Of a stretch of 64,000 nucleotides of DNA, positions 1 to 8,267 are shown in pieces (position 1 is the stretch's first letter; the number at the start of each line of letters is the position of its first letter). The DNA is from Robinsoniella peoriensis (GTDB lineage Bacteria; Bacillota; Clostridia; Lachnospirales; Lachnospiraceae): positions 1 through 64,000 of the forward strand of contig NZ_JTGN01000011.1 in assembly GCF_000797495.1 (NCBI RefSeq). Reading direction: 5' to 3'. The notes under the pieces were generated by a model. It saw nothing but the letters and a program-made list of their open reading frames with translations. It did not search any database and was not told the origin of the DNA. Made by a program: the position numbers and the translations under genes.

Positions 1-222
1 CGATAGATCATAAATTGCTTTTAACAGCAGATATTTAAACATGCGGATAGGTGGAACTGCATTACGTCCGTTATCAAGACAATATTTATCAATTAACTCT
101 TCATAAATAAATCCGAAGTTTACGAGTTCTTTTATCTGTCGGAGAAGATTATTCCTGGGAACCACCAATTCATATATTTTCATGTAGGAACTTAATACTA
201 ATTTTTGTTGTTGATCTACCAT
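1..222 (-). CDS. IS1182-family transposase, N-terminal fragment cut by window edge
   Basis: Reading the minus strand from an ATG at 220-222 gives 74 codons that stay open to base 1. The peptide contains VNFGFIYEEL, KYCLDNGR and a PIRMFKYLLLK segment, which is the conserved start of IS1182-type DDE transposases (DUF772 region). The catalytic domain lies outside the window. The start is preceded by AGGCGG about 8 bases upstream. The outer end of the insertion sequence is not identifiable; it probably lies near 290-305, where the left arm of the adjacent palindromic repeat becomes unrecognisable. Family assignment is from remembered conservation. Whether the gene is intact cannot be judged here. 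Confidence 0.75.
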   Translation of the reverse strand, partial: MVDQQQKLVLSSYMKIYELVVPRNNLLRQIKELVNFGFIYEELIDKYCLDNGRNAVPPIRMFKYLLLKAIYDLS

Positions 223-302
223 AAAAACACCGCCTTTATTTGATACATACATTATATCAAAAATAGACGGTAATATCTACTTTTTCAGTGCCCTCGAGAA
301 AA

Positions 303-675
303 CCAGCTTTGTATCAATAAACTGCATCCCGGAAAGAGAAGGGGGTGGACCATGGCAGGCGTTTGGAAGGCGTATAGCAGATCTGAGCATTTACTTACCT
401 TGCCGGAGTGTTTTTTGGCGGATAGTATTCGACTGGCTCCCATCGAATACTAAGCGGGCAGTGAGCTGCGAAATGCATCAGGATTTCGGAGCGAATGCCC
501 GCGTGCCGCCAAAAAGGGCTCCGGGAAGGTTAGAAAATGCCAGTTCTGCGGTAAGCCTTCCAAACGCCTGCCATGGTCCGCCCCCTTCTCTTTCCGCACA
601 CTACTTCAATCTACAAAGCGTCCCCCTTACTCAGCAAAACCCCAATTTAAACTAAACTAGTGCGCAGCAGTACTA
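303..675. repeat. Long palindromic repeat, family 1, copy 1
   Basis: A multi-branched inverted repeat between the IS1182 fragment and holA. The main arms are 331-370 and 556-595, 40 bases each and complementary except for one position (a G-U wobble in RNA). A second stem (412-421 with 506-515) encloses two hairpins: 424-432 with 443-451, and one closed by 454-460 with 496-502. The right side extends to 672 and abuts, or includes, the holA stop codon (673-675). The outer left arm (303-330) is degraded, possibly by the IS. The same sequence recurs at 22051-22418, and half or deleted copies lie at 32254-32345 and 55096-55230. The open frame inside (461-655) is not considered a gene. It could be a MITE-like non-autonomous element or a structured RNA. 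Confidence 0.85.
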
Positions 676-1650
676 ATGGCTGTATTTCACAATCAGCAGT
701 TCTACACTCATAACATCATTCATCTGCCCTGTCTTAACCGCCTCTTCCGCCTCCACACAATCATTTACTGCCTCTTTCAGCCGATCCAGTGTAAAGGATT
801 CAGCCTGCCGCACATAATTTCTGGCAATAAAACTCTGAAGCCCTATCTTAGGTGCTAATGCCTGGGTATCAAATCCCTGATTTCGCAGTTCTTTCACCTG
901 CATCAGCAAATTAAACTGTCTTGTAATCAGAAATAATATTCTCATAGGCGGCTCTTTTAAAGCCAACAGGTCATAATATAAATCCAGAGCCTTTTTCTGT
1001 CTCTTTTCCGCAATGGCATTAATCATGTCAAATATCTTGTTAACCGTCCTTGTAGTACATATCGTCTCAACATCCTCTGCCGTGATCACATCACGCCCCA
1101 TGGTATAACAGACCAGCTTTTCCAGTTCCCTTTGAATATTCTCCATGTCTGTCCCGGTTTTCTCCATAAACAAATGCATGGTAGCCTCTGTAATATTTCT
1201 ATGCTCTTTTTTAAGCGCACCAAGGATCCATCTGGTCAATGTCTTCTCGTCCTGTCTTCCAAGCTCTACTACTCTTCCTGCACTCTTAACAGCCTTATAG
1301 ACCTTTCCCCGCTTATCAACCTCATTTTCCACAAATACCATACAGGTTGACTCCGGAATCTGAGGAATATACTCTGCCATCTGAACATTTGCATTTTTAA
1401 AGAAACCGCTGTTTTCAATTAATATAAACCGCTTGTCTGCAAAAAAAGGCATGGTCTCAGCCTGATCTATCACTGACCGCACATCAATGCTCTTTCCTTC
1501 ATAAGAAGTAACATTCATCGTATCCCCTTCCGGTATCAGGGCATCCTTTAGTTTATTCTTATAGAGATTCTTTAAGTATGTCTCTTCACCAAAGAGAAGG
1601 TAAGCCTTCTTAAATTCTCCTTTATTTAAATCTTCCAGTAAACTTTTCAT
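673..1650 (-). CDS. holA: DNA polymerase III delta subunit
   Basis: 325 residues, the usual length for HolA. This is the clamp-loader subunit that opens the beta sliding clamp in the cytoplasmic replisome. The N-terminus carries the YLLFGEETYL motif typical of the delta-subunit AAA+-like domain, followed by the lid and collar helices (TGTDMENIQRELEKL, then the MRILFLITRQFNLLMQVKEL region near residues 240-260). The ATG at 1648-1650 is the only plausible start. The TAG stop joins directly onto palindromic repeat copy 1, so no native 3' flank remains. The gene stands alone on the minus strand and is expected to be constitutive. Confidence 0.9.
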   Translation of the reverse strand: MKSLLEDLNKGEFKKAYLLFGEETYLKNLYKNKLKDALIPEGDTMNVTSYEGKSIDVRSVIDQAETMPFFADKRFILIENSGFFKNANVQMAEYIPQIPESTCMVFVENEVDKRGKVYKAVKSAGRVVELGRQDEKTLTRWILGALKKEHRNITEATMHLFMEKTGTDMENIQRELEKLVCYTMGRDVITAEDVETICTTRTVNKIFDMINAIAEKRQKKALDLYYDLLALKEPPMRILFLITRQFNLLMQVKELRNQGFDTQALAPKIGLQSFIARNYVRQAESFTLDRLKEAVNDCVEAEEAVKTGQMNDVMSVELLIVKYSH

Positions 1651-1806
1651 AGATATGTAACCATCCTAACTTTCATCATTTTCTTATTATAAAAGAAATG
1701 AAGATAGAATTCAACTATTCTTTCTGTTCTGACAACAGGGAATGTCTTTCCCTTACACAGCTCATAGATTGCTTCCCGCATATAGATCTCATGATCTGCA
1801 TAGTCA

Positions 1807-3165
1807 CTACAATTCTGTTTCTCTTCTCCTTAAAAGCTCCGCACGGCACGTATCCATCGTTGCATCATCTAATTTATATTTTTTCAATAATACGATACAA
1901 ATCAGTAATGGAATAACCGGAAACGCAAATCGCATAATATTGATTCCCATTAGTGTTGCTGCTGACTGTGTTTCCGCCTGTGGCACATAGCCGATACATG
2001 ATAAGAATAACCCGGCAAATCCACTGGCGATTGCCATACCCAGTTTTGTTACAAAAGAATTCAACGAGAAAATAACACCATCAATTCTCACATTCGTCTT
2101 CCATTCTGTATAATCACCCGCATCTGCAATCATGCTTGTCAATGTTACAGTTGGTATACTGATTACAATACCGTAAACAACCAATAAAATCATTAAAATA
2201 ATTAAGTTTTTTCCTAATAACAGCATTAATAAGCTTGCTACAACACCAATAATAATACTAGCAACTGTTGCTTTCATTCTGCCAAAATGTTTTGCAAATC
2301 CAACTGCGAAGAACATACCTACAACCGTTGCTCCCATCGATACGAACATCAATACTGAAATTAGATTCGGTTTTCCCAGATAATACGTCAAATAATATAC
2401 ATTTACAGAACTGATGATGTATGTTGTTAAGTAAGTGCAGAAACTTGCTACGAGCAATAACTGTACATGCTTATTAGCCTTCAGTATTCCAAACATTTCT
2501 TTGATAGAAGTCTTTTCCTTTGAAATATTTGTCGTTTCTTTATTTGTTGCAAATGTAATCCAAGCAAATATAATTCCTATTATCCCAAAAATTAAAGCAA
2601 GTCTTGAATATCCTAATTTTGTATTTGCAAGTTCAACACCACCACCAAGTTTTGCCACTAACGGATAGGTAAATGTACCTACCAGCAGATAAGCGATAAA
2701 TGTAAATGTTCTCTGTGATGTTATCAATTTGTTTCGTTCGTTTGGATCATTCGAAATAGCAGGAATCATTCCCCATAAAGGAACATCGTATGCCGTGAAT
2801 GCCATCCCTGCCAATGTATATGTAACAGTGGCCCATACAATCTTCCCAGTCATACTGTCAAATGACGGGGTTGTAAATGTAAGCCAATAAAAAATGCACA
2901 TAAAAACTGGAACAATCAACAGATAAGGTCTATAACGACCCAATTTCGTATTGGTCCGATCAACGATTGTTCCCATCATCGGATCATTTACTGCATCCCA
3001 AACTCGTGTCAACATCAATATCATTCCGGCAACGCCTGCTGAAATTCCAAACACATCCGTGAAGAACACAAGTAGAAATGTTGAAATCAATCCTCCTGCC
3101 AAATCTTTTCCCAAACTGCCCATACCATAAGTTAATACCTGATACTTTTTTATCTTATTGTTCAT
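1807..3165 (-). CDS. GPH-family sugar:cation symporter
   Basis: 452 residues with about 12 hydrophobic segments and the N-terminal pattern of glycoside-pentoside-hexuronide symporters (YGMGSLGKDLAGG, then VWDAVNDPMMG and DRTNTKLGRYRPYLL). These proteins move a sugar or glycoside with Na+ or H+ across the cytoplasmic membrane. The SD is AAGGAAGGG just upstream of the ATG. The gene is transcribed divergently from an AraC-type regulator, and a GH78 rhamnosidase follows that regulator. From this context the likely cargo is a rhamnoside or a rhamnose-containing oligosaccharide. The substrate is an inference; family membership is clear. Confidence 0.88.
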   Translation of the reverse strand: MNNKIKKYQVLTYGMGSLGKDLAGGLISTFLLVFFTDVFGISAGVAGMILMLTRVWDAVNDPMMGTIVDRTNTKLGRYRPYLLIVPVFMCIFYWLTFTTPSFDSMTGKIVWATVTYTLAGMAFTAYDVPLWGMIPAISNDPNERNKLITSQRTFTFIAYLLVGTFTYPLVAKLGGGVELANTKLGYSRLALIFGIIGIIFAWITFATNKETTNISKEKTSIKEMFGILKANKHVQLLLVASFCTYLTTYIISSVNVYYLTYYLGKPNLISVLMFVSMGATVVGMFFAVGFAKHFGRMKATVASIIIGVVASLLMLLLGKNLIILMILLVVYGIVISIPTVTLTSMIADAGDYTEWKTNVRIDGVIFSLNSFVTKLGMAIASGFAGLFLSCIGYVPQAETQSAATLMGINIMRFAFPVIPLLICIVLLKKYKLDDATMDTCRAELLRRRETEL

Positions 3166-3367
3166 TGTTTTTCCCTTCCTTAATATAACTTATTTACTTT
3201 TACCTTTTTCTTTATTTCAATGGGTGTGAGATAAATTTTCCAAGGTCTAGTATTCTTTATTTCTTTACTTTATGAGCTTTTTGGATTACTATAACTATAA
3301 CATGTTCCCAAAATATAATTATCAAAAATGCTTCATTTTATATAACATTTGTGCTATGGAGGAAATT

Positions 3368-4342
3368 ATGTACGATTATTCATCTTTAGAATCTCATCAA
3401 ACACAGACTGTCTATCGCTGTGCCAAAGATTTTTATACCGCATCAAACACAGCAGAAGATTCCGGCACGCTGTATTTAGAAGACTTCTGTAGTGCCGATT
3501 TTGCTATTTCCGGTTCATTTCATGTTCATCCACCTTTTTTATGTAGCCAGAATGCACGGACAAATTTATTTTACCCTGAATTCTTTGCCATTTTTGACAT
3601 GGATGAAAACTATTACACCAAAAGAAAAAATGTAAATTCATACGAAATCTGCTACACGTTAGATGGCGAAGGATTTCTGGAATATAAAAACAGAAAATAC
3701 ATATTAAAAAAGGGGGAGGGATTTTTTATAGACTGTACTCTTCCACATCATTACAAAACACATGGGAAAAGCTGGAAAACTACTGTATTTCATTTTAACG
3801 GACCACAGGCAAATAACTTCTTTGAACACTTTATACAGAACGATAATGTGAAGTTTTCATCTGTCTCCTGTCCTAACTTTGAATTGTATCAGTCAAATAT
3901 TTTAAAATCTATAAATAAAATTGTACCCTACGCTGAATATCAGACCTCCTGTCTTTTTACACTTTTGCTCACGGATCTTTTGAATTCAGATCTGTCTTTT
4001 ATGGAACAGAAAAAGGTGCAGTCTGATATTATGAAAAATATTGTAGAATATATTAAAGAAAACTATGGCGAAAATATTCAATTTGAACAGCTTAGTTCTG
4101 ATTTTGGTTTCAGTCGATCGCATTTTTCCAGAGAATTCAAAAGATATATGGGATTTTCACCAAAAGAATATCTGCTGCAATATAGAATTCATCAGGCAAA
4201 AATTCTATTAAACGGAACGAATCTGGCAATCAGTGAAATCGGTTATCGTGTTGGTTTTCATGACGAATCACATTTTATTCAGATTTTCAAACAAAAAGAG
4301 GGGATAACCCCTCTTAAATTCAGAAATAACTATTTGATATAA
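3368..4342 (+). CDS. AraC-family transcriptional regulator with cupin sensor
   Basis: 324 residues from the ATG at 3368, chosen because GGAGG lies 5 bases upstream. An in-frame ATG at 3272 lacks an SD. The middle of the protein (from about residue 85: SYEICYTLDGEGFLEYKNRKY, then KGEGFFIDCTLPHHY) is the sugar-binding cupin fold of AraC-type regulators. The last 100 residues hold two helix-turn-helix motifs, including FGFSRSHFSREFKRYMG and IGYRVGFHDESHFIQIFK. The gene is divergent from the symporter over a roughly 200-base promoter region and convergent, 19 bases apart, with the rhamnosidase. It is the probable activator of both in response to a rhamnoside product. Confidence 0.88.
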   Translation: MYDYSSLESHQTQTVYRCAKDFYTASNTAEDSGTLYLEDFCSADFAISGSFHVHPPFLCSQNARTNLFYPEFFAIFDMDENYYTKRKNVNSYEICYTLDGEGFLEYKNRKYILKKGEGFFIDCTLPHHYKTHGKSWKTTVFHFNGPQANNFFEHFIQNDNVKFSSVSCPNFELYQSNILKSINKIVPYAEYQTSCLFTLLLTDLLNSDLSFMEQKKVQSDIMKNIVEYIKENYGENIQFEQLSSDFGFSRSHFSREFKRYMGFSPKEYLLQYRIHQAKILLNGTNLAISEIGYRVGFHDESHFIQIFKQKEGITPLKFRNNYLI

Positions 4343-4361
4343 AAACTAATTGATATAATAA

Positions 4362-6650
4362 CTATTGGTATGCGCAGGAAAAATCATGCTTTCCTGCTGA
4401 CACTCCACAAACACTGCCATCCGGCATATAAATCTGCGCAGTTTCCGGTACTTCTACATGAAGAAGAAATCTATCCGATTCAATTTTCCATGAAGATACC
4501 ACTTTTCCCTTGCATGTCTGGATACTGGCATTTGCAAACTGCAGACTGCCTCCCGGAAGTGGCTTAATTTTAATTAGTTCAAATCCCGGCTTTAATGGTT
4601 TAATTCCTGCTACTGTATTAAATAACCACGCTACGACACTACCCGGTGCATAATGATTCATGGAATCTCTCGGTACATTTTTTTCATCTTTTCCGATCCA
4701 GTTTTCCCATATCGTTGTTGCGCCTTTTGTAACTGCGTACAGCCAACCCGGTTGTTTTGTATTTTCCAGCATTTTGTATGCAGTCTCTATATACCCGTAT
4801 TCTGTCAAAATAGGAAGTATGCTTGCCGTCGTCAGAAAGCCTGTTCCGATTTTGTATTCATTTGCAATTATTTTTTTATTTAGATCTTTTACGATGGTTC
4901 TTTTTTCACTTTCTGTCACAAGATCCAATGCAACCGGTCTTACAAAACGGCACTGTCTATCAGAAACTACATGCCCATTCTTCAGAAATTCTTTTTGATA
5001 AGCCTCACATATATTTCTATATAGCTCATCATATTTTCTCTCGTCATCTTCTTTATGAAGTATGCCTGCAATCTTCGACAATATTTTCGCTGAATATCCA
5101 AAATATGCCGTTGCAACCTCTTCATCCGGATGTTCAATTGCAGTCTTCACATCCTCAATCATAACACTTCCCGGTTCAAGCCATTCTCCAAAATGAAATC
5201 CTGTGTCGATGATAAATTTGCGATGTCTTTCGGTTCTATTTTTATTAGCATCATGAATTTCAAGCGCTCTCTTTTGGTTAAAGTCCACTAAGCATCTGAT
5301 GGAATCATAATACTTTTCCAAAATCTCTTTTTCACCATAAAACTGATATAAAGTCCAAGGTAATGTGTAGATGACATCCTGCCAGCCTGCTGAGCCATAC
5401 GCCTCATCCATTAATCCAAAGTCTGGAACCATATATGAGACAGCGCCATCTTCTCTTTGCTCCAGCCTCACGTCTTCTAGCCATTTCAGTATAAATTTCT
5501 TCGGATCAGATAAATAACACGCACTTTCTCCAAATATAGAAATGTCTCCGGTCCATCCGGTTCTCTCTCTCGTAGGACAATCTGTTGGAATATCAACAAA
5601 ATTGCTCCTTTGACTCCATTTTACATTTTCTACCAGTCTATTAATCCATTCATTTGAACATTCAAATTCACCATTCACACGAATATCTGAATAAACTGCA
5701 ATCGCTTCAAAATTTTCGGCCTTTACTTCTTCCGGCCAATTTTCAAGCTTTACGTATTGAAAACCACAATGTGCAAATGTAGGCTTATATTCCTGATATC
5801 CTTCTTTTAATTTATAATCAATCATTTGTCCAAAAGGCTGGTCCATTTCATCTGACCCTTCCGGCTCAAGATTTTTTAATGTGAAATTGCCATTTTCATC
5901 AAGCGTCTCTCCATGAACCAAACGTACCTTATGATTTTCAGGTCCTTTCACCTTGAATTTTACATATCCTGAAAGATTTTGTCCAAAGTCCAAAACCGTA
6001 TTTCCATCCGGTGTCTGAATAACTGTCGGCCAAAAATGTTCCTGTTCCAACACACGTTCACCTTCGGACGGAACTAATTCTCCGTTGTATTCTCCACAAC
6101 AGACTCCATGCCATAAGCTGTCATCATAATCTATATCTTTCCAATTATGCATTTCCCGTGTTGCATCATATTCCTCACCTGTTTTCAGATCGTTTTTACG
6201 TATCGGACCATCCTGCGTTGCTTTCCAACTACAGTCTGACTTTATTTCCTGTTTTGTTCCATCCTTATACTCAATCTGCAGAAAACAAAAAAATTTAATT
6301 TTTTTGCCATAATAGTAGATCTTCTCTGCCAAACCCACGCGACCTCGATACCAGCCATCTCCTATTTCTGCACAAATCACATTTTTACCTAATTGTAGCT
6401 GCTCCGTCACATCATACTTTTGATATTGCAATCTTTTTGAGTAATCTGTCAGTCCGGGCAGCAATATCTGATTGTCTACTTCTTTTCCGTTCAAGAATGC
6501 CTTATACACTCCACAAGCGGTTGTATATAGCACTGCTTTTTGCACACTCTTCTCTAACATAAAACATTTTCGTACATAAGAAGCATTTTGCCGCTCTTCT
6601 GTAGAAATCAACAGTTCTGGTTCCAGAAACATCTTATTCCATGATTTCAT
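4362..6650 (-). CDS. Alpha-L-rhamnosidase, GH78
   Basis: 762 residues. GH78 enzymes release terminal L-rhamnose from plant glycosides and polysaccharides by inversion. The order of domains fits the family: an N-terminal beta-sandwich with GVYKAFLNGKEVD and GDGWYRGRVG (residues 45-105), then FGQNLSGYVKFKV, then the (alpha/alpha)6 barrel with DCPTRERTGWTGD near residue 360 carrying the acidic catalytic-site residues, GSAGWQDVIY, and a C-terminal beta domain. There is no signal peptide, so it probably acts in the cytoplasm on imported rhamnosides, consistent with the neighbouring symporter. The ATG at 6650 follows GAAGGGAA. No defects are seen. Confidence 0.9.
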   Translation of the reverse strand: MKSWNKMFLEPELLISTEERQNASYVRKCFMLEKSVQKAVLYTTACGVYKAFLNGKEVDNQILLPGLTDYSKRLQYQKYDVTEQLQLGKNVICAEIGDGWYRGRVGLAEKIYYYGKKIKFFCFLQIEYKDGTKQEIKSDCSWKATQDGPIRKNDLKTGEEYDATREMHNWKDIDYDDSLWHGVCCGEYNGELVPSEGERVLEQEHFWPTVIQTPDGNTVLDFGQNLSGYVKFKVKGPENHKVRLVHGETLDENGNFTLKNLEPEGSDEMDQPFGQMIDYKLKEGYQEYKPTFAHCGFQYVKLENWPEEVKAENFEAIAVYSDIRVNGEFECSNEWINRLVENVKWSQRSNFVDIPTDCPTRERTGWTGDISIFGESACYLSDPKKFILKWLEDVRLEQREDGAVSYMVPDFGLMDEAYGSAGWQDVIYTLPWTLYQFYGEKEILEKYYDSIRCLVDFNQKRALEIHDANKNRTERHRKFIIDTGFHFGEWLEPGSVMIEDVKTAIEHPDEEVATAYFGYSAKILSKIAGILHKEDDERKYDELYRNICEAYQKEFLKNGHVVSDRQCRFVRPVALDLVTESEKRTIVKDLNKKIIANEYKIGTGFLTTASILPILTEYGYIETAYKMLENTKQPGWLYAVTKGATTIWENWIGKDEKNVPRDSMNHYAPGSVVAWLFNTVAGIKPLKPGFELIKIKPLPGGSLQFANASIQTCKGKVVSSWKIESDRFLLHVEVPETAQIYMPDGSVCGVSAGKHDFSCAYQ

Positions 6651-6954
6651 AAATATTTTCCCTTCATTTTTATTTCAATCCTGAAGGCTCATTTTGTAAA
6701 TTTATCCACCCATTTGATTGCATTATACAATATATTCACGGAGCATACTGTTTCATTTTCGCCTATTTTTATAACTTTTGTGCTTTTATTTTGGACCATT
6801 CCCTCCTTATCTGCCTGTTCCTTTCTGGCAGGGATGTCGTCCTGCGCATGGTTTTCACACTTAACATGTCCGAAAGCTTTACTACTGGCTTTATTTGCGT
6901 CCTCCTTACCTTTGGGCGGGATATGGAACGTGAAAAAGAGCAGGGGAATTTCCC
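6651..6954. other. Gap without a confident gene
   Basis: About 300 bases between the rhamnosidase start and the spore-protein stop. Overlapping frames are open on both strands (including one minus-strand frame over 6689-7048 that runs through the spore-protein gene), but none has a convincing SD or a recognisable family. It presumably holds the rhamnosidase promoter and the 3' end of the spore-protein transcript. No clear terminator was found. Confidence 0.4.
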
Positions 6955-7161
6955 CTACCCTTGCAATGCTTCCTTTTTCAGTTCCCTTTTCCGCTTCGTC
7001 ATTAATCCTCCGATGCGTCCGGTTTCTTTTGCTGATAAGGTCTTCCACCCGGATTCTAATACCTTATCCAATAATCCAAGTTCCTCTGCAATTTCATATT
7101 TTAATTCTTCCTCTGGCGTCAAGTTATCTAACTCAATTGGTTTTTCTTTTTTCTTTGACAT
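6955..7161 (-). CDS. Small acid-soluble spore protein, alpha/beta type
   Basis: 68 residues. Alpha/beta SASPs coat and protect DNA in the dormant forespore. The family signature is visible: ELKYEIAEELGLLDKV, then GWKTLSAKETGRIGGLMTKR, which includes the region cut by the germination protease GPR and the conserved GRIGG motif. The start ATG at 7161 has only AAAGGGG, spaced 13 bases away, and that SD lies in the 3' arm of a hairpin (see 7169-7223). A possible forespore (sigma-G) promoter is visible upstream. Its presence indicates a spore-forming lineage but does not prove sporulation. Confidence 0.88.
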   Translation of the reverse strand: MSKKKEKPIELDNLTPEEELKYEIAEELGLLDKVLESGWKTLSAKETGRIGGLMTKRKRELKKEALQG

Positions 7162-7168
7162 AAATTAA

Positions 7169-7223
7169 GCCATACCCCTTTCTGTTTTATCAGGAGTATG
7201 GCCTGTTTCATTACTTTTATTCA
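7169..7223 (-). promoter_or_regulatory. Candidate sigma-G promoter overlapping an SD-sequestering hairpin
   Basis: On the minus strand TGAATA (7223-7218) and CATACTC (7200-7194) are 17 bases apart, close to the sigma-G pattern (GnATR, about 18 bases, CATnnTA). The sequence 7193-7203 can pair with 7169-7178, and the latter overlaps the SD of the spore-protein gene. A transcript starting from this promoter would lack most of the 5' arm and leave the SD free. Read-through from the PspC operon would fold it away. There is no U-run after the stem, so it is a poor terminator. Confidence 0.4.
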
Positions 7224-7241
7224 ATTCTTTTCATTAACTTT

Positions 7242-7427
7242 TTAATATTCATCCGGTATAATAATGGCTGCAACAATGTAAATTATAATTCCTGTAGTTG
7301 TACATCCAAGCAATACCATCAGCAAACGGATGATTGTTGGATCTACTTTAAAATATTCTCCGATTCCGCCACATACGCCGCAAATCCAACGATTACCTTT
7401 TGATTTATATAATTTTCTGGGTTCCAT
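7242..7427 (-). CDS. PspC-domain membrane protein
   Basis: 61 residues, almost exactly one PspC domain: LYKSKGNRWICGVCGGIGEYF, then DPTIIRLLMVLL, then one or two hydrophobic segments ending in IIPDEY. PspC proteins sit in the cytoplasmic membrane and take part in envelope-stress sensing. The start has AAGGAGG about 8 bases upstream. It is the last gene of the PadR-DUF1700-DUF4097 set, 61 bases after the DUF4097 gene, so it is probably co-transcribed with it. Family membership is secure; the physiological role is inferred. Confidence 0.88.
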   Translation of the reverse strand: MEPRKLYKSKGNRWICGVCGGIGEYFKVDPTIIRLLMVLLGCTTTGIIIYIVAAIIIPDEY

Positions 7428-7488
7428 ACTGAATTCCTCCTTATATTAACAATATTTATTATTATGCGCTAATCTGTTCTTTCATATA

Positions 7489-8265
7489 TTAATAATTAAC
7501 CTCTATGCTTCCAACACCACATTCAATCTTCATTTCTTTATCTGCGCCATTGTCAATCTTTTTATCATTGTCTAATGTGGAATAGCTTTCACCATCTATA
7601 TTGACATTACCAATGCCACAGTCAATATCATAATCAAAATCTTCTGCTTTTCCGGTCAGGTTCATACTGATTCTGCCTACACCGCAATTCAGATCGGCAT
7701 CACCTGTTATTGTCCCGTCTAATGACATACTGCCAACTCCACAGTCAATGGAAACTTTTTTACCTTCAAAATCAGATACCTCTAAACGTCCAACTCCCAC
7801 TTCAAAATCCGCTTCCTTGAATACACTCTTATTGGGAATCCGAAGCGTCACTTCTGCCGTCTCGAAATTTGCCCCTATGTTAAAGGAATGATTACTTTCT
7901 TCCTTAATTACCAGCGTGCTTCCTTCTTTTTTACACTGAAACCCTTCCGGCACGTTTCTGGCTTCTAACTGGAATTCATCTCCATCATATGATTCTACTA
8001 CCATATCCACAACGCCGATGTCAATCTTAAGTTTATCGATATCCCGAAAAGTTTCGTCCATATCCTTTACTTTCTGATTGCCTTTATCGCCCCAGAAAAA
8101 ATTATGATTTGAAGAATTCCATCCCCATCCGTATTTAGAAGGAAAAGATACATTGCTCAGATCACTGAAACTTACTCCCAGGCTTACTGCCACGATGCAA
8201 AATGCCAGGCCCAGTGCTGCTAATACTCCGCTGATAATTAAGCAGACCTTTGTAAATGTTTTCAT
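7489..8265 (-). CDS. DUF4097-family beta-helical cell-envelope protein
   Basis: 258 residues. A single N-terminal transmembrane segment (residues 5-30) is followed by an extracytoplasmic region with repeating short strands ending in a CGVG or CGIG turn (DCGVGSMSLDG, NCGVGRISMN, DCGIGNVNIDG, ECGVGSIEVNY). This is the repeat seen in DUF4097 and LiaF-like adhesin-type beta-helices. The stop of the upstream DUF1700 gene lies 2 bases before this ATG (8265), so the two are probably translationally linked. A role in envelope homeostasis is inferred from operon company (PadR, DUF1700, PspC). The biochemical function is unknown. Confidence 0.8.
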   Translation of the reverse strand: MKTFTKVCLIISGVLAALGLAFCIVAVSLGVSFSDLSNVSFPSKYGWGWNSSNHNFFWGDKGNQKVKDMDETFRDIDKLKIDIGVVDMVVESYDGDEFQLEARNVPEGFQCKKEGSTLVIKEESNHSFNIGANFETAEVTLRIPNKSVFKEADFEVGVGRLEVSDFEGKKVSIDCGVGSMSLDGTITGDADLNCGVGRISMNLTGKAEDFDYDIDCGIGNVNIDGESYSTLDNDKKIDNGADKEMKIECGVGSIEVNY

Positions 8266-8267
8266 AA

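Noticed and set aside
461-655. 64-codon frame inside repeat copy 1, similar at peptide level to one in copy 2
   Set aside because: The similarity is explained by nucleotide identity of the palindrome; there is no SD, and the downstream tails differ.
6689-7048. 119-codon minus-strand frame overlapping the spore-protein gene
   Set aside because: It overlaps a clear SASP gene in another frame and has no recognisable domain or SD.
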